Source: Bacilli bacterium
GTDB lineage: Bacteria > Bacillota_I > Bacilli_A > RF39 > UBA660
Length of the DNA stretch: 14,031 nucleotides
Assembly (NCBI GenBank): GCA_017476705.1
Contig: JAFUZI010000008.1
Location: 1 to 14,031, forward strand
Reading direction: 5' to 3'
The translations under genes and the position numbers were made by a program. Under the pieces are notes generated by a model that worked only from the letters and a program-made list of their open reading frames with translations, made no database searches and had not been told where the DNA came from. The stretch's first letter is position 1. Each line of letters starts with the position of its first letter. Positions 1 through 6,726 of the stretch are shown here, in pieces.

Positions 1-612
1 ATAATATTTGATTTAGATGATACATTGATAAAATGGGATGATAGATATATAGATGCAATTAAGAATACCGTTTTAGAATATAATATAGATGTTGATTATT
101 TGAAATTAAATGAGCTTGTTGATAAATATGAAAAATATTATAAAGTATATTCAAAAGAAAACATGCTAGATTTATTTAATAAAGAACTTAATTTAAATTT
201 AGATATGTCATTTATGGATAGTTGGCTTAATAGACTTGGACATATGGCATTTAAAAATCAAGAGATTATTGATACTATTAAGTATTTAAGTGGTAAATAT
301 TCACTTGTAGTTTTAACAAATTTTTTATCTGATGTACAAAAAAACAGATTAAAAACAGCTGATTTATATGATTTTTTTGATGAAATAATTGGTGGTGAAG
401 AAGTTATTAAACCAAGTGCTGAAAGCTTCTTAAAAGCATGTGGAAGTAATAATCCAAGTGAATGTATAATGATAGGTGATAATATAGAAGTTGATATAAA
501 AGGAGCTATTAATGCAGGGCTTGATGCAATATTAATTGATAGTGATGATAAATATAAAAGTACAAATTATAAAAGAATTAGAAGTATTATTGAATTAAGG
601 GAGATGTTATAA
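1..612 (+). CDS. HAD-superfamily hydrolase (5'-truncated by window edge)
   Basis: A haloacid dehalogenase-type phosphatase, probably cytosolic and acting on a small phosphorylated metabolite; the substrate cannot be read from sequence. The reading frame is open from base 1, so the true start lies upstream. A TTG at base 25 is not the start, because catalytic motif I (FDLDDTL) is encoded just before and through it, at bases 7-27, with the nucleophile and acid Asp at codons 4 and 6. Further motifs, counted from base 1, are motif II Thr at about 106 (VVLTNF), motif III Lys at about 137 (VIKPS) and motif IV GDN at 159-161 with Asp 165. The order and the helical cap between motifs I and II fit the HAD-IA (YjjG/phosphoglycolate phosphatase-like) group. 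Its TAA overlaps the deoC ATG by one base (TAATG), so the two are probably translationally coupled. A nucleotide or sugar-phosphate phosphatase role beside deoC is inference. Confidence 0.85.
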   Translation: MIFDLDDTLIKWDDRYIDAIKNTVLEYNIDVDYLKLNELVDKYEKYYKVYSKENMLDLFNKELNLNLDMSFMDSWLNRLGHMAFKNQEIIDTIKYLSGKYSLVVLTNFLSDVQKNRLKTADLYDFFDEIIGGEEVIKPSAESFLKACGSNNPSECIMIGDNIEVDIKGAINAGLDAILIDSDDKYKSTNYKRIRSIIELREML

Positions 613-1259
613 TGGAATTAAATAAATATATAGAACACACTAATTTAAAAGCTTATGCTAAAGAAGAAGATATAATAAAGTTATGTAGTGAGGCAATAAA
701 GTATAATTTTCAATCAGTAGTTGTAAATCCACATTATGTACAACTTGCAAAAGAGTGCTTGAAAGATTCAAATATACTTGTTACAACTGTAGTAGGATTT
801 CCACTTGGTGCAAATACAATAGAAACTAAAGTATATGAGACAATTGATGCTATTGAAAAAGGCGCTGATGAGATAGATATGGTAATTAATATAGGCGCTT
901 TAAAAGATAAAGACTATGAGTATGTAAAAAAAGAAATAACTGATGTTTTTTATAGTGCAGATGGTAAATGTGTAAAAGTTATAATTGAAACATGTTATTT
1001 AACTGATGATGAGATTAAAGAAGCAGTTAAAATATGTAATGAATGCTTTGTAAATTATGTTAAAACATCAACTGGTTATGGTACTCGTGGTGCTTCTTTA
1101 GAAGATATTGACATAATTAATTCGGTTAAATCAGATATATTAGAGGTTAAAGCTAGTGGTGGTATTAAAGATTATGATACTGCAGTAGCGTTTATAGAAA
1201 AAGGTGTAACTAGAATTGGTACATCAAATGGTGTAGAAATAATGGAGGGTGAAAAATAA
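612..1259 (+). CDS. deoC: Deoxyribose-phosphate aldolase DeoC
   Basis: Class I aldolase cleaving 2-deoxyribose 5-phosphate to glyceraldehyde 3-phosphate and acetaldehyde, the last step of deoxynucleoside salvage; cytosolic. The 215 residues are full length for bacterial DeoC. Visible family blocks are VVGFPLGA (60-67), EIDMVINIG (87-95), KVIIETCYLTD (122-132), YVKTSTGY (149-156) and EVKASGGIKD (178-187). Lys151 is the expected Schiff-base lysine, Lys180 the second active-site lysine and Asp89 the conserved acid, by comparison with the E. coli enzyme. An AGGGAG ribosome site precedes the ATG, which overlaps the upstream TAA by one base; the same overlap joins deoC to tyrS. No deoxynucleoside phosphorylase or phosphopentomutase gene is seen nearby, so regulation with the usual deo genes cannot be inferred. 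Confidence 0.97.
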   Translation: MELNKYIEHTNLKAYAKEEDIIKLCSEAIKYNFQSVVVNPHYVQLAKECLKDSNILVTTVVGFPLGANTIETKVYETIDAIEKGADEIDMVINIGALKDKDYEYVKKEITDVFYSADGKCVKVIIETCYLTDDEIKEAVKICNECFVNYVKTSTGYGTRGASLEDIDIINSVKSDILEVKASGGIKDYDTAVAFIEKGVTRIGTSNGVEIMEGEK

Positions 1260-2482
1260 TGAAATTATATGATGAGTTAAAATGGAGAGGACTTATTAAA
1301 GATGTAAGTTCTCCTGAATTAGAACGTAAATTAAATGAAGAATCACTAACATTTTATATAGGAACTGATCCAACAGCTGATTCAATGCATATAGGACACT
1401 TTTCTTCATTTTTAATAGCAACACGTCTTGCTCGCGCTGGTCATAAACCAATTCTTTTAGTAGGTGGAGCAACTGGTCTAATAGGTGACCCTAAACCATC
1501 AAATGAAAGACCAATGATTACTAAAGAACAAGTGGAACACAATGTAGAATGCTTATCTAAACAAGCACATGATATATTTGGCTTTGAAGTTGTTAATAAC
1601 TATGACTGGATAAAAGAAATTAATACAATAGATTTCTTAAGAGATTATGGTAAATATATAAATGTAAATTATATGTTAGATAAAGATATTATCTCTAGAA
1701 GATTAGAATCAGGTATAACATTCTGTGAATTTGCTTATACTATCTTGCAAGGACTAGATTTCCTACATTTATATCATGATAAAGGAGTAACTTTAGAAGT
1801 TGCTGGATCTGATCAATGGGGTAATATTACAACTGGTATTGAACTTGCTCGTAAAAAAGATAATGTTGAATTATTCGGTATGACAATGCCACTAGTATTA
1901 GATAGTAATGGTGTTAAATTTGGTAAAACTGAAGGTAATGCTTTATGGTTAGATAAGACAAAAACATCTTCATATGAGTTATATCAATACTTAATCAATA
2001 CAGATGATTCATGTGTAATAGATTATTTAAAAAAATTAACATTTTTATCTAAAGAAGAAATTGAGAGTATAGAAATAGAGCATAATAAAATGCCTGAGGC
2101 ACGAATTGCTCAAAAAGCATTAGCTCGTGAGGTTATAACATTCCTACATGGAAAAGAGGAATTTGATAAGGCTGTTAAAATATCTGAGGCATTATTTAGT
2201 GGAAATATAAAAAATCTTTCTTATGAAGAGGCAAAAGACGCATTCAAAGATGTTCCTAACTTTAAATTAGAAGAGAGCACTTTAATTGACTTACTTGTAA
2301 ATAATAGTATTGCATCATCAAGAAGAGAAGCAAGAGAATTTTTAAGTGCTGGTTCTATTAGTGTAAATGGTGATAAAGTAACTGATGAAAATTTAATTAT
2401 CAATAAAGATTTAGCTATTGAATCTAAAATGGTTGTAATCAGACGTGGAAAGAAAAAATATTATGTAGGATTTTTTGATTAA
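1259..2482 (+). CDS. tyrS: Tyrosyl-tRNA synthetase TyrS
   Basis: Charges tRNA-Tyr with tyrosine using ATP; cytosolic, normally a homodimer. The 407 residues cover the whole class I enzyme. The HIGH motif is at 44-47, the GSDQWGN tyrosine/ATP pocket block at 183-189 and the KMSKS equivalent KFGKT at 220-224. A C-terminal S4-type RNA-binding domain spans about 341-400 (SRREAREFLSAGSISVNG in its core). The spacing is that of bacterial TyrS, the TyrRS with a KFGKT form of KMSKS. It is the third gene of the HAD-deoC-tyrS operon with a TAATG junction and a GGAGGG ribosome site. No T-box leader is seen, as expected for an internal operon position, although many Firmicutes tyrS genes are T-box regulated. 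The last codons lie inside the terminator hairpin. Confidence 0.98.
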   Translation: MKLYDELKWRGLIKDVSSPELERKLNEESLTFYIGTDPTADSMHIGHFSSFLIATRLARAGHKPILLVGGATGLIGDPKPSNERPMITKEQVEHNVECLSKQAHDIFGFEVVNNYDWIKEINTIDFLRDYGKYINVNYMLDKDIISRRLESGITFCEFAYTILQGLDFLHLYHDKGVTLEVAGSDQWGNITTGIELARKKDNVELFGMTMPLVLDSNGVKFGKTEGNALWLDKTKTSSYELYQYLINTDDSCVIDYLKKLTFLSKEEIESIEIEHNKMPEARIAQKALAREVITFLHGKEEFDKAVKISEALFSGNIKNLSYEEAKDAFKDVPNFKLEESTLIDLLVNNSIASSRREAREFLSAGSISVNGDKVTDENLIINKDLAIESKMVVIRRGKKKYYVGFFD

Positions 2483-2495
2483 AAAAATCCTTTTT
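2467..2495 (+). terminator. Rho-independent terminator of the HAD-deoC-tyrS operon
   Basis: Perfect 10-bp stem AGGATTTTTT (2467-2476) with AAAAAATCCT (2482-2491), loop GATTA, then a T run. The tyrS TAA (2480-2482) sits in the loop and right arm. Only two G-C pairs, so the stem is weak for its length; because it is flanked by A and T runs it could act in both directions. Confidence 0.75.
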
Positions 2496-2501
2496 ATATA
2501 C

Positions 2502-2530
2502 TTGAAAAAAAGAATAATATATTATATTAT
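2502..2530 (+). promoter_or_regulatory. Candidate promoter of the lipoprotein gene
   Basis: TTGAAA (2502-2507), 17-nt spacer and TATTAT (2525-2530). The predicted transcript start, near 2537, falls almost at the AGGTGAT ribosome site, so the mRNA would have a very short leader. The region is so AT-rich that other -10 boxes (TATAAT at 2528) are possible. Confidence 0.45.
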
Positions 2531-2546
2531 AATATTAGGTGATGAT

Positions 2547-2963
2547 ATGAAAAAAATAGTTACAATTTTAGTGAGTTTATTTTTACTATTTTCTTTAACA
2601 GGATGTGGTAAAGATACTAAAACAAATAAAACAAATAATAATAAAAAAAATGAACAAAGTTCAAATATATTTCTTCAAGATAAAGTTGTAAATACAGTAG
2701 TTGGAGATTTATCCTTTGAAAATTTTGCAATTACTAAAGATAGTACAAATAACTATGTAATTTTCTTTAATATAGCAAATAGAGGAGATAAAAGTATTAA
2801 TGTAAAAAAAGTTAAAGTTATTTTATATAGTGAGGGAGTAACTGTTTTATCACTTGATGTTGATGTTAATAAGACACTTACAACAGATGAAGAGTTTGAT
2901 GTATCTGAAAATATTGATGTTGAGTTAAAAGATATAGATCAAGTAGAATATGTAGTAGAGTAA
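2547..2963 (+). CDS. Small surface lipoprotein, function unknown
   Basis: A 138-residue secreted lipoprotein. A TTG about 24 codons upstream opens the same frame, but the ATG at 2547 is preferred. It follows an AGGTGAT ribosome site and begins a textbook lipoprotein signal: KK at 2-3, hydrophobic residues 4-15, lipobox LTGC with the lipid-bearing Cys at 20. An Asn/Lys-rich linker (about 21-40) precedes a compact, beta-rich domain (about 50-138). That domain has alternating hydrophobic residues (YVIFFNIANRGDKSINV, KVKVILYSEG), reminiscent of the small immunoglobulin-like folds (FxLYD or DUF4352 type) of Firmicutes lipoproteins. That resemblance is inferred by eye. It has its own promoter and terminator, so it is probably monocistronic. 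No binding partner can be named. Confidence 0.85.
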   Translation: MKKIVTILVSLFLLFSLTGCGKDTKTNKTNNNKKNEQSSNIFLQDKVVNTVVGDLSFENFAITKDSTNNYVIFFNIANRGDKSINVKKVKVILYSEGVTVLSLDVDVNKTLTTDEEFDVSENIDVELKDIDQVEYVVE

Positions 2964-2982
2964 TTAAATTACTCTTTTTTTT
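2957..2982 (+). terminator. Terminator of the lipoprotein gene
   Basis: AGAGTAATT (2957-2965) is complementary to AATTACTCT (2967-2975). The working hairpin is the seven outer pairs with a loop of about five bases, followed by a run of eight Ts. The lipoprotein TAA (2961-2963) lies in the left arm. Confidence 0.8.
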
Positions 2983-2984
2983 AT

Positions 2985-3015
2985 AAAAAAAACAGATAAG
3001 TAAATCTTATCTGTT
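2985..3015 (-). terminator. Terminator of rpsD
   Basis: On the minus strand a perfect 10-bp stem (AACAGATAAG 2991-3000 with CTTATCTGTT 3006-3015) and 5-nt loop is followed by a T run (plus-strand As 2985-2992). The rpsD stop (3007-3009) is inside the stem. It lies back to back with the lipoprotein terminator, insulating two convergent units. Confidence 0.88.
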
Positions 3016-3606
3016 GTAGAAATCAACGATTAATGATTCATTAATATTAGCATTAAGTTCGCTTCTTTCAGGTAGTCTAACAAAAGTTCCTTGTTTTTTA
3101 GTTTCATCAAATGTAACGAATTCAGAACGGTTTTTGCAAGCTTCTAATGAAGCAAGTACTGCTGGATGATTAAGAGATTGTTCTTTTAAACCAATAACAT
3201 CTCCAACTTTAACTCTGTATGATGGAATATTAACTTTAGATCCATTTACAGTAATATGTCCGTGGTTAACTAATTGTCTAGCTGCACGTCTAGTTGAAGC
3301 AAATCCCATTCTATATACTAAGTTATCTAATCTAGATTCTAGTAATTTTAAGAAGTTTTCACCATGAACACCTTTCATTTTACCAGCATCAGCAAAAATT
3401 CTTTTTAATTGTTTTTCACTTAATCCGTACATAAATCTAACTTTTTGTTTTTCTTGTAATTGCATTCCGTAATCAGAAACTTTTTTACGACTAGCTCCGT
3501 GTTGACCTGGAGCGTAAGGTTTTTTTACTAATTCTTTACCATTTTCTAAAACTGAAAATCCAAGTCTTCTTGATTTTCTATAAGTAGAACCAGTATATCT
3601 TGACAT
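3007..3606 (-). CDS. rpsD: 30S ribosomal protein S4
   Basis: Primary 16S rRNA-binding protein that nucleates 30S assembly and contributes to decoding accuracy; in Bacillus subtilis S4 also represses its own mRNA. The 199 residues are full length. The N-terminal block (MSRYTGSTYRKSRRLG) has no zinc-ligand cysteines, so this is the Cys-free S4 type common in Bacilli. YAPGQHG (31-37) and the S4 RNA-binding domain at about 91-150 (SRLDNLVYRMGFA, RRAARQLVNHGHI) are clear. The ATG follows AAAGGG at a 6-nt spacing, a rather poor ribosome site that suits translational or leader-level control. It is transcribed alone, outside the ribosomal protein operons, from a strong promoter with a leader of about 160 nt. 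Its position beside tyrS and ezrA fits Bacilli gene order. Confidence 0.98.
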   Translation of the reverse strand: MSRYTGSTYRKSRRLGFSVLENGKELVKKPYAPGQHGASRKKVSDYGMQLQEKQKVRFMYGLSEKQLKRIFADAGKMKGVHGENFLKLLESRLDNLVYRMGFASTRRAARQLVNHGHITVNGSKVNIPSYRVKVGDVIGLKEQSLNHPAVLASLEACKNRSEFVTFDETKKQGTFVRLPERSELNANINESLIVDFYNR

Positions 3607-3766
3607 ATATATCCCTTTCTTTCTAGCGAGACATCAGGGCTTTTATCTTTTTATATATTAGGGTGTTTACTCAAATATCTTCGCTTTCTAGCATAAGTTA
3701 CACAATAACCCGATTTGGTAATAAACACATTAATATCATCAAAGACTATTGCTAGATGAATACGCA
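3607..3766 (-). promoter_or_regulatory. Long rpsD leader RNA, candidate S4 autoregulatory pseudoknot
   Basis: The leader between the predicted transcript start (about 3766) and the rpsD ATG is about 160 nt, GC-richer than its surroundings and full of complementarity. On the minus strand GTGTTTA (3728-3722) pairs with TAAACAC (3669-3663). CTAGCA (3755-3750) pairs with TGCTAG (3693-3688), which lies between those two arms, so the two stems cross as a pseudoknot. Small hairpins GTTA/TAAC (3709-3697) and GCT/AGC (3692-3683) lie inside. CCCT (3639-3636) can pair with the AGGG of the ribosome site (3616-3613). B. subtilis S4 is known to regulate rpsD through its leader; that this RNA does so is inference. 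Confidence 0.6.
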
Positions 3767-3772
3767 CATATA

Positions 3773-3800
3773 ATTATACCATTTTTCCCTTATAAGTCAA
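3773..3800 (-). promoter_or_regulatory. rpsD promoter
   Basis: On the minus strand TTGACT (plus 3795-3800), a 16-nt spacer ending in TGG, and TATAAT (plus 3773-3778). Near-consensus housekeeping sigma promoter with an extended -10, fitting a highly expressed ribosomal protein gene. Confidence 0.8.
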
Positions 3801-3887
3801 CAATTTAAGGAAAACTTTAAAAAATAGCTCTAAATTTGATGAATTTTTTTTATTGTTGTGATAAAATTATAATAGCGAGGTGATAGA

Positions 3888-5612
3888 GTGAACAGTACAA
3901 TTGTTATTTCAATGATATTGCTTACTATTTTTGCTATCATAATGATAATAGGTGTTTTACTTTTGATCCAAAGAAAGAACTATTCAAAAGTAAAAAAACG
4001 TTTATCTAGTTTGGAAATTGAAAAAAATAAGATTGATAGTATGCCAATTATACCAGAGTTATCTAAAATAGAATCGTTAAATAAAAATGGTAAATTAGAG
4101 ACTATGTATAATAATTGGAAAGACAGACTTGATGTAATTAGAACTAATCAAATACCAAATATTACAGATATGCTACTTGATGCAGATTATTCATTATCTA
4201 AACAAGATTATAAAAGTACAATTTATAAGATTGCTAAATTAGAGATGGAAATATATAAGGTTAGAACTAATTCAGATTTCTTACTTAATGAAATAAAAGA
4301 AATCACCACAAGTGAAGAGAGAAATAGAGCCTTAATAACTAATTTAAAAGCAATTTATAGAGATTTATATAAAAAATTTAGTAGTGATAAAGAGTCTTTT
4401 GGAGACGCAAAAGATGCAATTGATCTTCAATTTGAAAATATAGCTAAGAAATTTGAATCATTTGAAATATCTATGGAAGAAAATGATTTTGCAGAAGTTA
4501 CACAAATTGTAAAAGCAATTGATGAATTATTAAAACACATGGCAAATGTTATTGAAGAAATGCCAAGCATATATTTAATGACATCAAGCGTTTTACCTAA
4601 AAAAATAAGTGAAGCAGAAAATGAATACAAAGAAATGATTGAAGTTGGCTATCCACTAGATTATTTAAATGTAGAATATAATATTAGTGAAGCAAATAAA
4701 AAAATAAATGATATTATTGATAGAAGTCATGTTTTGAATATCGAAGATAGTTTATTTGAACTAAAAATATTATCTGACTATTTTGATTCTTTATTTACTG
4801 ATTTTGAAAAAGAAAAAGTTAATAGAAATGTTTATGAAGAAGCTAATAAAACATTTAGTAAAAAGTTAAGAAAAAATAACAATATATTAGAAGAAATGTT
4901 TAATCAGCTGGATAAAATAAGAACTGCTTATGATTTAACTGAAAAGGATATAGAAACACTAGAAAATGTTAGAACAGATCTAGCAAAACTTAATGAGGAT
5001 TATAAGGTATTATTAGAACACACTGGTAATAATACATTTGCTTATTCACAACTTACAAAAGAAATAGAGGGATTATCTGTTAGACTTGCAAATTTAGAAG
5101 AGCAAGTTGATATGATACTTGATTCTATTGGAAATATGAAAGATGATGAGATTAGAGCAAGACAACAATTAGAAGAAATAAAAGTTATTTTAAGAGAATC
5201 TAAAAATAAAATTAGAGAGTATAATTTACCAGTAATACCAAATCATTATTTTGTAGAGCTTAAAGAGGCACAAAGTGCAATTAAAGAAATTGTAAAAGAA
5301 CTAGATAAAAAACCAATTACAGTTAGTGTTTTAAATACACGTGTTGATACAGCTCGTGATTTAGTGTTTAAGTTGTTTGGTACAACTAAAAAAATGATGA
5401 AAGCAGCTAAATTTGCTGAAATGGCAATTGTATATGGAAATAGATATAGATCACATGAAGATGATTTAGATAAGTATCTTACATATGCTGAAAAGTTATT
5501 TTATGATGGTGAATATAGAAAATCATTAGAAATTGCTATTAATTCACTTAATAAAGTAGAAAAAGGTATATACGATAAGTTAGTTAAGTTATATGCGATA
5601 GATGAAGATTAA
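3888..5612 (+). CDS. ezrA: Septation ring formation regulator EzrA
   Basis: Membrane-anchored division protein that binds FtsZ, prevents extra Z rings and links the ring to cell wall synthesis in Gram-positive bacteria. The 574 residues match the usual length of about 560-570. Residues 5-27 are one membrane segment with the N terminus outside. The rest is helical and charged, with heptad-like hydrophobic spacing (spectrin-like coiled coils). The motif VYGNRYR (515-521) near the C terminus corresponds to the conserved QNR patch needed for midcell localisation in B. subtilis. The start is GTG, chosen because GAGGTGAT lies 3 nt before it and the membrane segment begins at once. A TATAAT at 3868-3873 may be the -10, but no convincing -35 is seen. 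It is divergent from rpsD and ends in its own terminator, so probably monocistronic. Confidence 0.93.
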   Translation: MNSTIVISMILLTIFAIIMIIGVLLLIQRKNYSKVKKRLSSLEIEKNKIDSMPIIPELSKIESLNKNGKLETMYNNWKDRLDVIRTNQIPNITDMLLDADYSLSKQDYKSTIYKIAKLEMEIYKVRTNSDFLLNEIKEITTSEERNRALITNLKAIYRDLYKKFSSDKESFGDAKDAIDLQFENIAKKFESFEISMEENDFAEVTQIVKAIDELLKHMANVIEEMPSIYLMTSSVLPKKISEAENEYKEMIEVGYPLDYLNVEYNISEANKKINDIIDRSHVLNIEDSLFELKILSDYFDSLFTDFEKEKVNRNVYEEANKTFSKKLRKNNNILEEMFNQLDKIRTAYDLTEKDIETLENVRTDLAKLNEDYKVLLEHTGNNTFAYSQLTKEIEGLSVRLANLEEQVDMILDSIGNMKDDEIRARQQLEEIKVILRESKNKIREYNLPVIPNHYFVELKEAQSAIKEIVKELDKKPITVSVLNTRVDTARDLVFKLFGTTKKMMKAAKFAEMAIVYGNRYRSHEDDLDKYLTYAEKLFYDGEYRKSLEIAINSLNKVEKGIYDKLVKLYAIDED

Positions 5613-5637
5613 AGCAAGTAAATATTACTTGCTTTTT
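5611..5637 (+). terminator. Terminator of ezrA
   Basis: Perfect 11-bp stem AAAGCAAGTAA (5611-5621) with TTACTTGCTTT (5625-5635), 3-nt loop, then Ts. The ezrA TAA (5610-5612) overlaps the base of the stem. Confidence 0.88.
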
Positions 5638-5656
5638 AATTTATTTAAAACTAGAT

Positions 5657-5685
5657 AAAAAATAACACCTTTAAAGTGTTATTTT
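5657..5685 (-). terminator. Terminator of the lemA-like gene
   Basis: Minus-strand hairpin with arms AAAATAACAC (5659-5668) and GTGTTATTTT (5676-5685) and a 7-nt loop; the plus-strand As at the left give a short U tract. The stop codon of the lemA-like gene (5684-5686) overlaps the arm. It is convergent with the ezrA terminator. Confidence 0.75.
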
Positions 5686-6229
5686 ATAATTTAAAATCTT
5701 TAGTATCATCGTCTTCCATATTTTTCCCATCGAAATATGTTTTTGTTTTATATCTAGATATTTTAGCAACTATATTTGAAGGAAAAGATCTAACTAGTTT
5801 ATTATAATCAGTTACTATATCATTATAATATTTTCTTGCGGCTACAATTTCTGCCTCGGATTCAATTAATCCTAAGTCTACTTTTAAAAATGATTCGTTA
5901 TTTTTAAGTTCTTCATTTGCTTCCTTTAATCCATTAAATTCATTTATTGCTTCATATAGCTTTCTATCTAAATCAAAGTTAGATAGTTTTACTGATTTTA
6001 AATCTTTAATAATATTTAAAACATCTTTTTTTGTATTTGTAACATTTTTTATAATATCAATTGACTTATTTAAAAGATCAAATCTTTTTCTTAAAGTATT
6101 ATCAATAAATGATTCTGCTTCATTCATTCTTATTATATAATTTTGGTAATTATTATAGATACTTATATACCAAATAAGTATTATGCATACTGCTATTATG
6201 ATAAGCAAAATATATGTAAATAAATTCAT
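5684..6229 (-). CDS. LemA family membrane protein
   Basis: Single-pass membrane protein of the LemA family, whose precise role is not established. Residues 4-24 are a strongly hydrophobic N-terminal anchor. The rest (181 residues in all, near the family norm) is helical: an IYNNYQ...NEAESFIDNTLRKRFDLL segment (about 24-53) matches the family opening, in which an aromatic/Asn stretch leads to a basic, Asp-containing helix. The C-terminal ARKYYNDIVTDYN...FPSNIVAKI...YFD block (about 131-167) is the most diagnostic part. A charged, acidic tail (MEDDDTKDF) follows. An AGGTGAT ribosome site precedes the ATG. It has an extended -10 promoter, and the gerQ-like gene 53 nt upstream on the same strand has no terminator, so read-through is possible. 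Confidence 0.85.
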   Translation of the reverse strand: MNLFTYILLIIIAVCIILIWYISIYNNYQNYIIRMNEAESFIDNTLRKRFDLLNKSIDIIKNVTNTKKDVLNIIKDLKSVKLSNFDLDRKLYEAINEFNGLKEANEELKNNESFLKVDLGLIESEAEIVAARKYYNDIVTDYNKLVRSFPSNIVAKISRYKTKTYFDGKNMEDDDTKDFKL

Positions 6230-6245
6230 ATTATCACCTATAAAA

Positions 6246-6274
6246 ATTATAACAAATAATTTGACATTTTTCTA
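6246..6274 (-). promoter_or_regulatory. Candidate promoter of the lemA-like gene
   Basis: Minus strand: TAGAAA (plus 6269-6274), 17-nt spacer and TGTTATAAT, an extended -10 with the hexamer at plus 6246-6251. It lies between the gerQ-like stop and the lemA-like start, so lemA can be expressed without gerQ. Confidence 0.6.
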
Positions 6275-6282
6275 CACTATAT

Positions 6283-6588
6283 TTAAAAATTTATATAATT
6301 TATTGCCTCATCAAATATCATGTAATTTATATATTTTTTAGGTATTAAATACCATTTGCCATCGGTTGGATTACTAATAATTAAATTTTCTATATTTATA
6401 AGTTCTATTATGCCTTTTAATTCTTTTTGTTCATTAGTATTTGGAAATGATGTATATATAGTAACCTTTTTACCTTTGCTAGGATTTATGTAATTTGAAT
6501 TTATACTATTATTTAAAATATTTGGCATATTATCATTTGAATATATTTGCTGCCCTTTAAATACATTAGGATCAAAATAGTTGTTCAT
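6283..6588 (-). CDS. GerQ-like spore coat protein
   Basis: A 101-residue protein whose C-terminal two thirds resemble the spore coat protein GerQ, which in B. subtilis is needed for the cortex-lytic enzyme CwlJ to localise and is crosslinked by transglutaminase. Matching features are SKGKKVTIYTSF (37-48), KGIIEL (58-63), ENLIISNPTDGKWYLIPKKY (67-86, matching DHIIISDP-TGxRYLL in GerQ) and YMIFDEAINY (89-98, matching YVTFDEEINY). The Asn-rich N terminus is poorly conserved, as in the family. A start five codons upstream is possible, but AAAGGAG lies between the two ATGs, so the inner ATG is chosen. cwlJ, the usual partner, is not in view. The assignment rests on remembered family sequence; the match is good over about 60 residues. 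No clear promoter for mother-cell sigma factors was found. Confidence 0.72.
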   Translation of the reverse strand: MNNYFDPNVFKGQQIYSNDNMPNILNNSINSNYINPSKGKKVTIYTSFPNTNEQKELKGIIELINIENLIISNPTDGKWYLIPKKYINYMIFDEAINYINF

Positions 6589-6613
6589 GAATACTCCTTT
6601 CATGTAAATAATA

Positions 6614-6642
6614 TTAAATATATAAAAAAAATATGATATAAT
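6614..6642 (+). promoter_or_regulatory. pduL-ffh operon promoter (TTAAAT / TGa TATAAT)
   Basis: TTAAAT (6614-6619), 17-nt spacer and extended -10 TGATATAAT with the hexamer at 6637-6642. Transcription would begin near 6649, giving a leader of about 78 nt. The same form recurs at 8836 and 10362. The region also carries the start of the divergent gerQ-like gene. Confidence 0.65.
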
Positions 6643-6646
6643 TAAT

Positions 6647-6702
6647 ATGGTTATACTGTTATTTTAGATAGTAGATTGATATAAAAATGGTAATAGTGTT
6701 AT
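6647..6702 (+). repeat. 16-bp direct repeat, 40-bp period, in the pduL leader
   Basis: ATGGTTATACTGTTAT (6647-6662) and ATGGTAATAGTGTTAT (6687-6702) differ at two positions. The second copy is also an imperfect dyad (GGTAATA-G-TGTTATC). The first begins at the predicted transcript start. A shorter inverted pair TTGATA / TATCAA brackets the second copy. Operator sites or an RNA structure are both possible. Confidence 0.5.
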
Positions 6703-6726
6703 CAATTTATAATATAGGAGGATAAT

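Noticed and set aside
2475..2546. Upstream TTG start for the lipoprotein gene
   Set aside because: It overlaps the tyrS terminator, lies before the promoter and would bury the lipoprotein signal peptide in the middle of the protein.
3607..3780. T-box or other known riboswitch in the region upstream of rpsD
   Set aside because: No T-box TGGNACC sequence and the gene is a ribosomal protein; an S4-type leader explains the structure better.
4427..4630. Minus-strand frame inside ezrA, with similar ones at 2221-2403, 6834-7073 (minus) and 12344-12547
   Set aside because: All lie wholly within strongly supported genes on the other strand, have no ribosome sites and resemble no protein.
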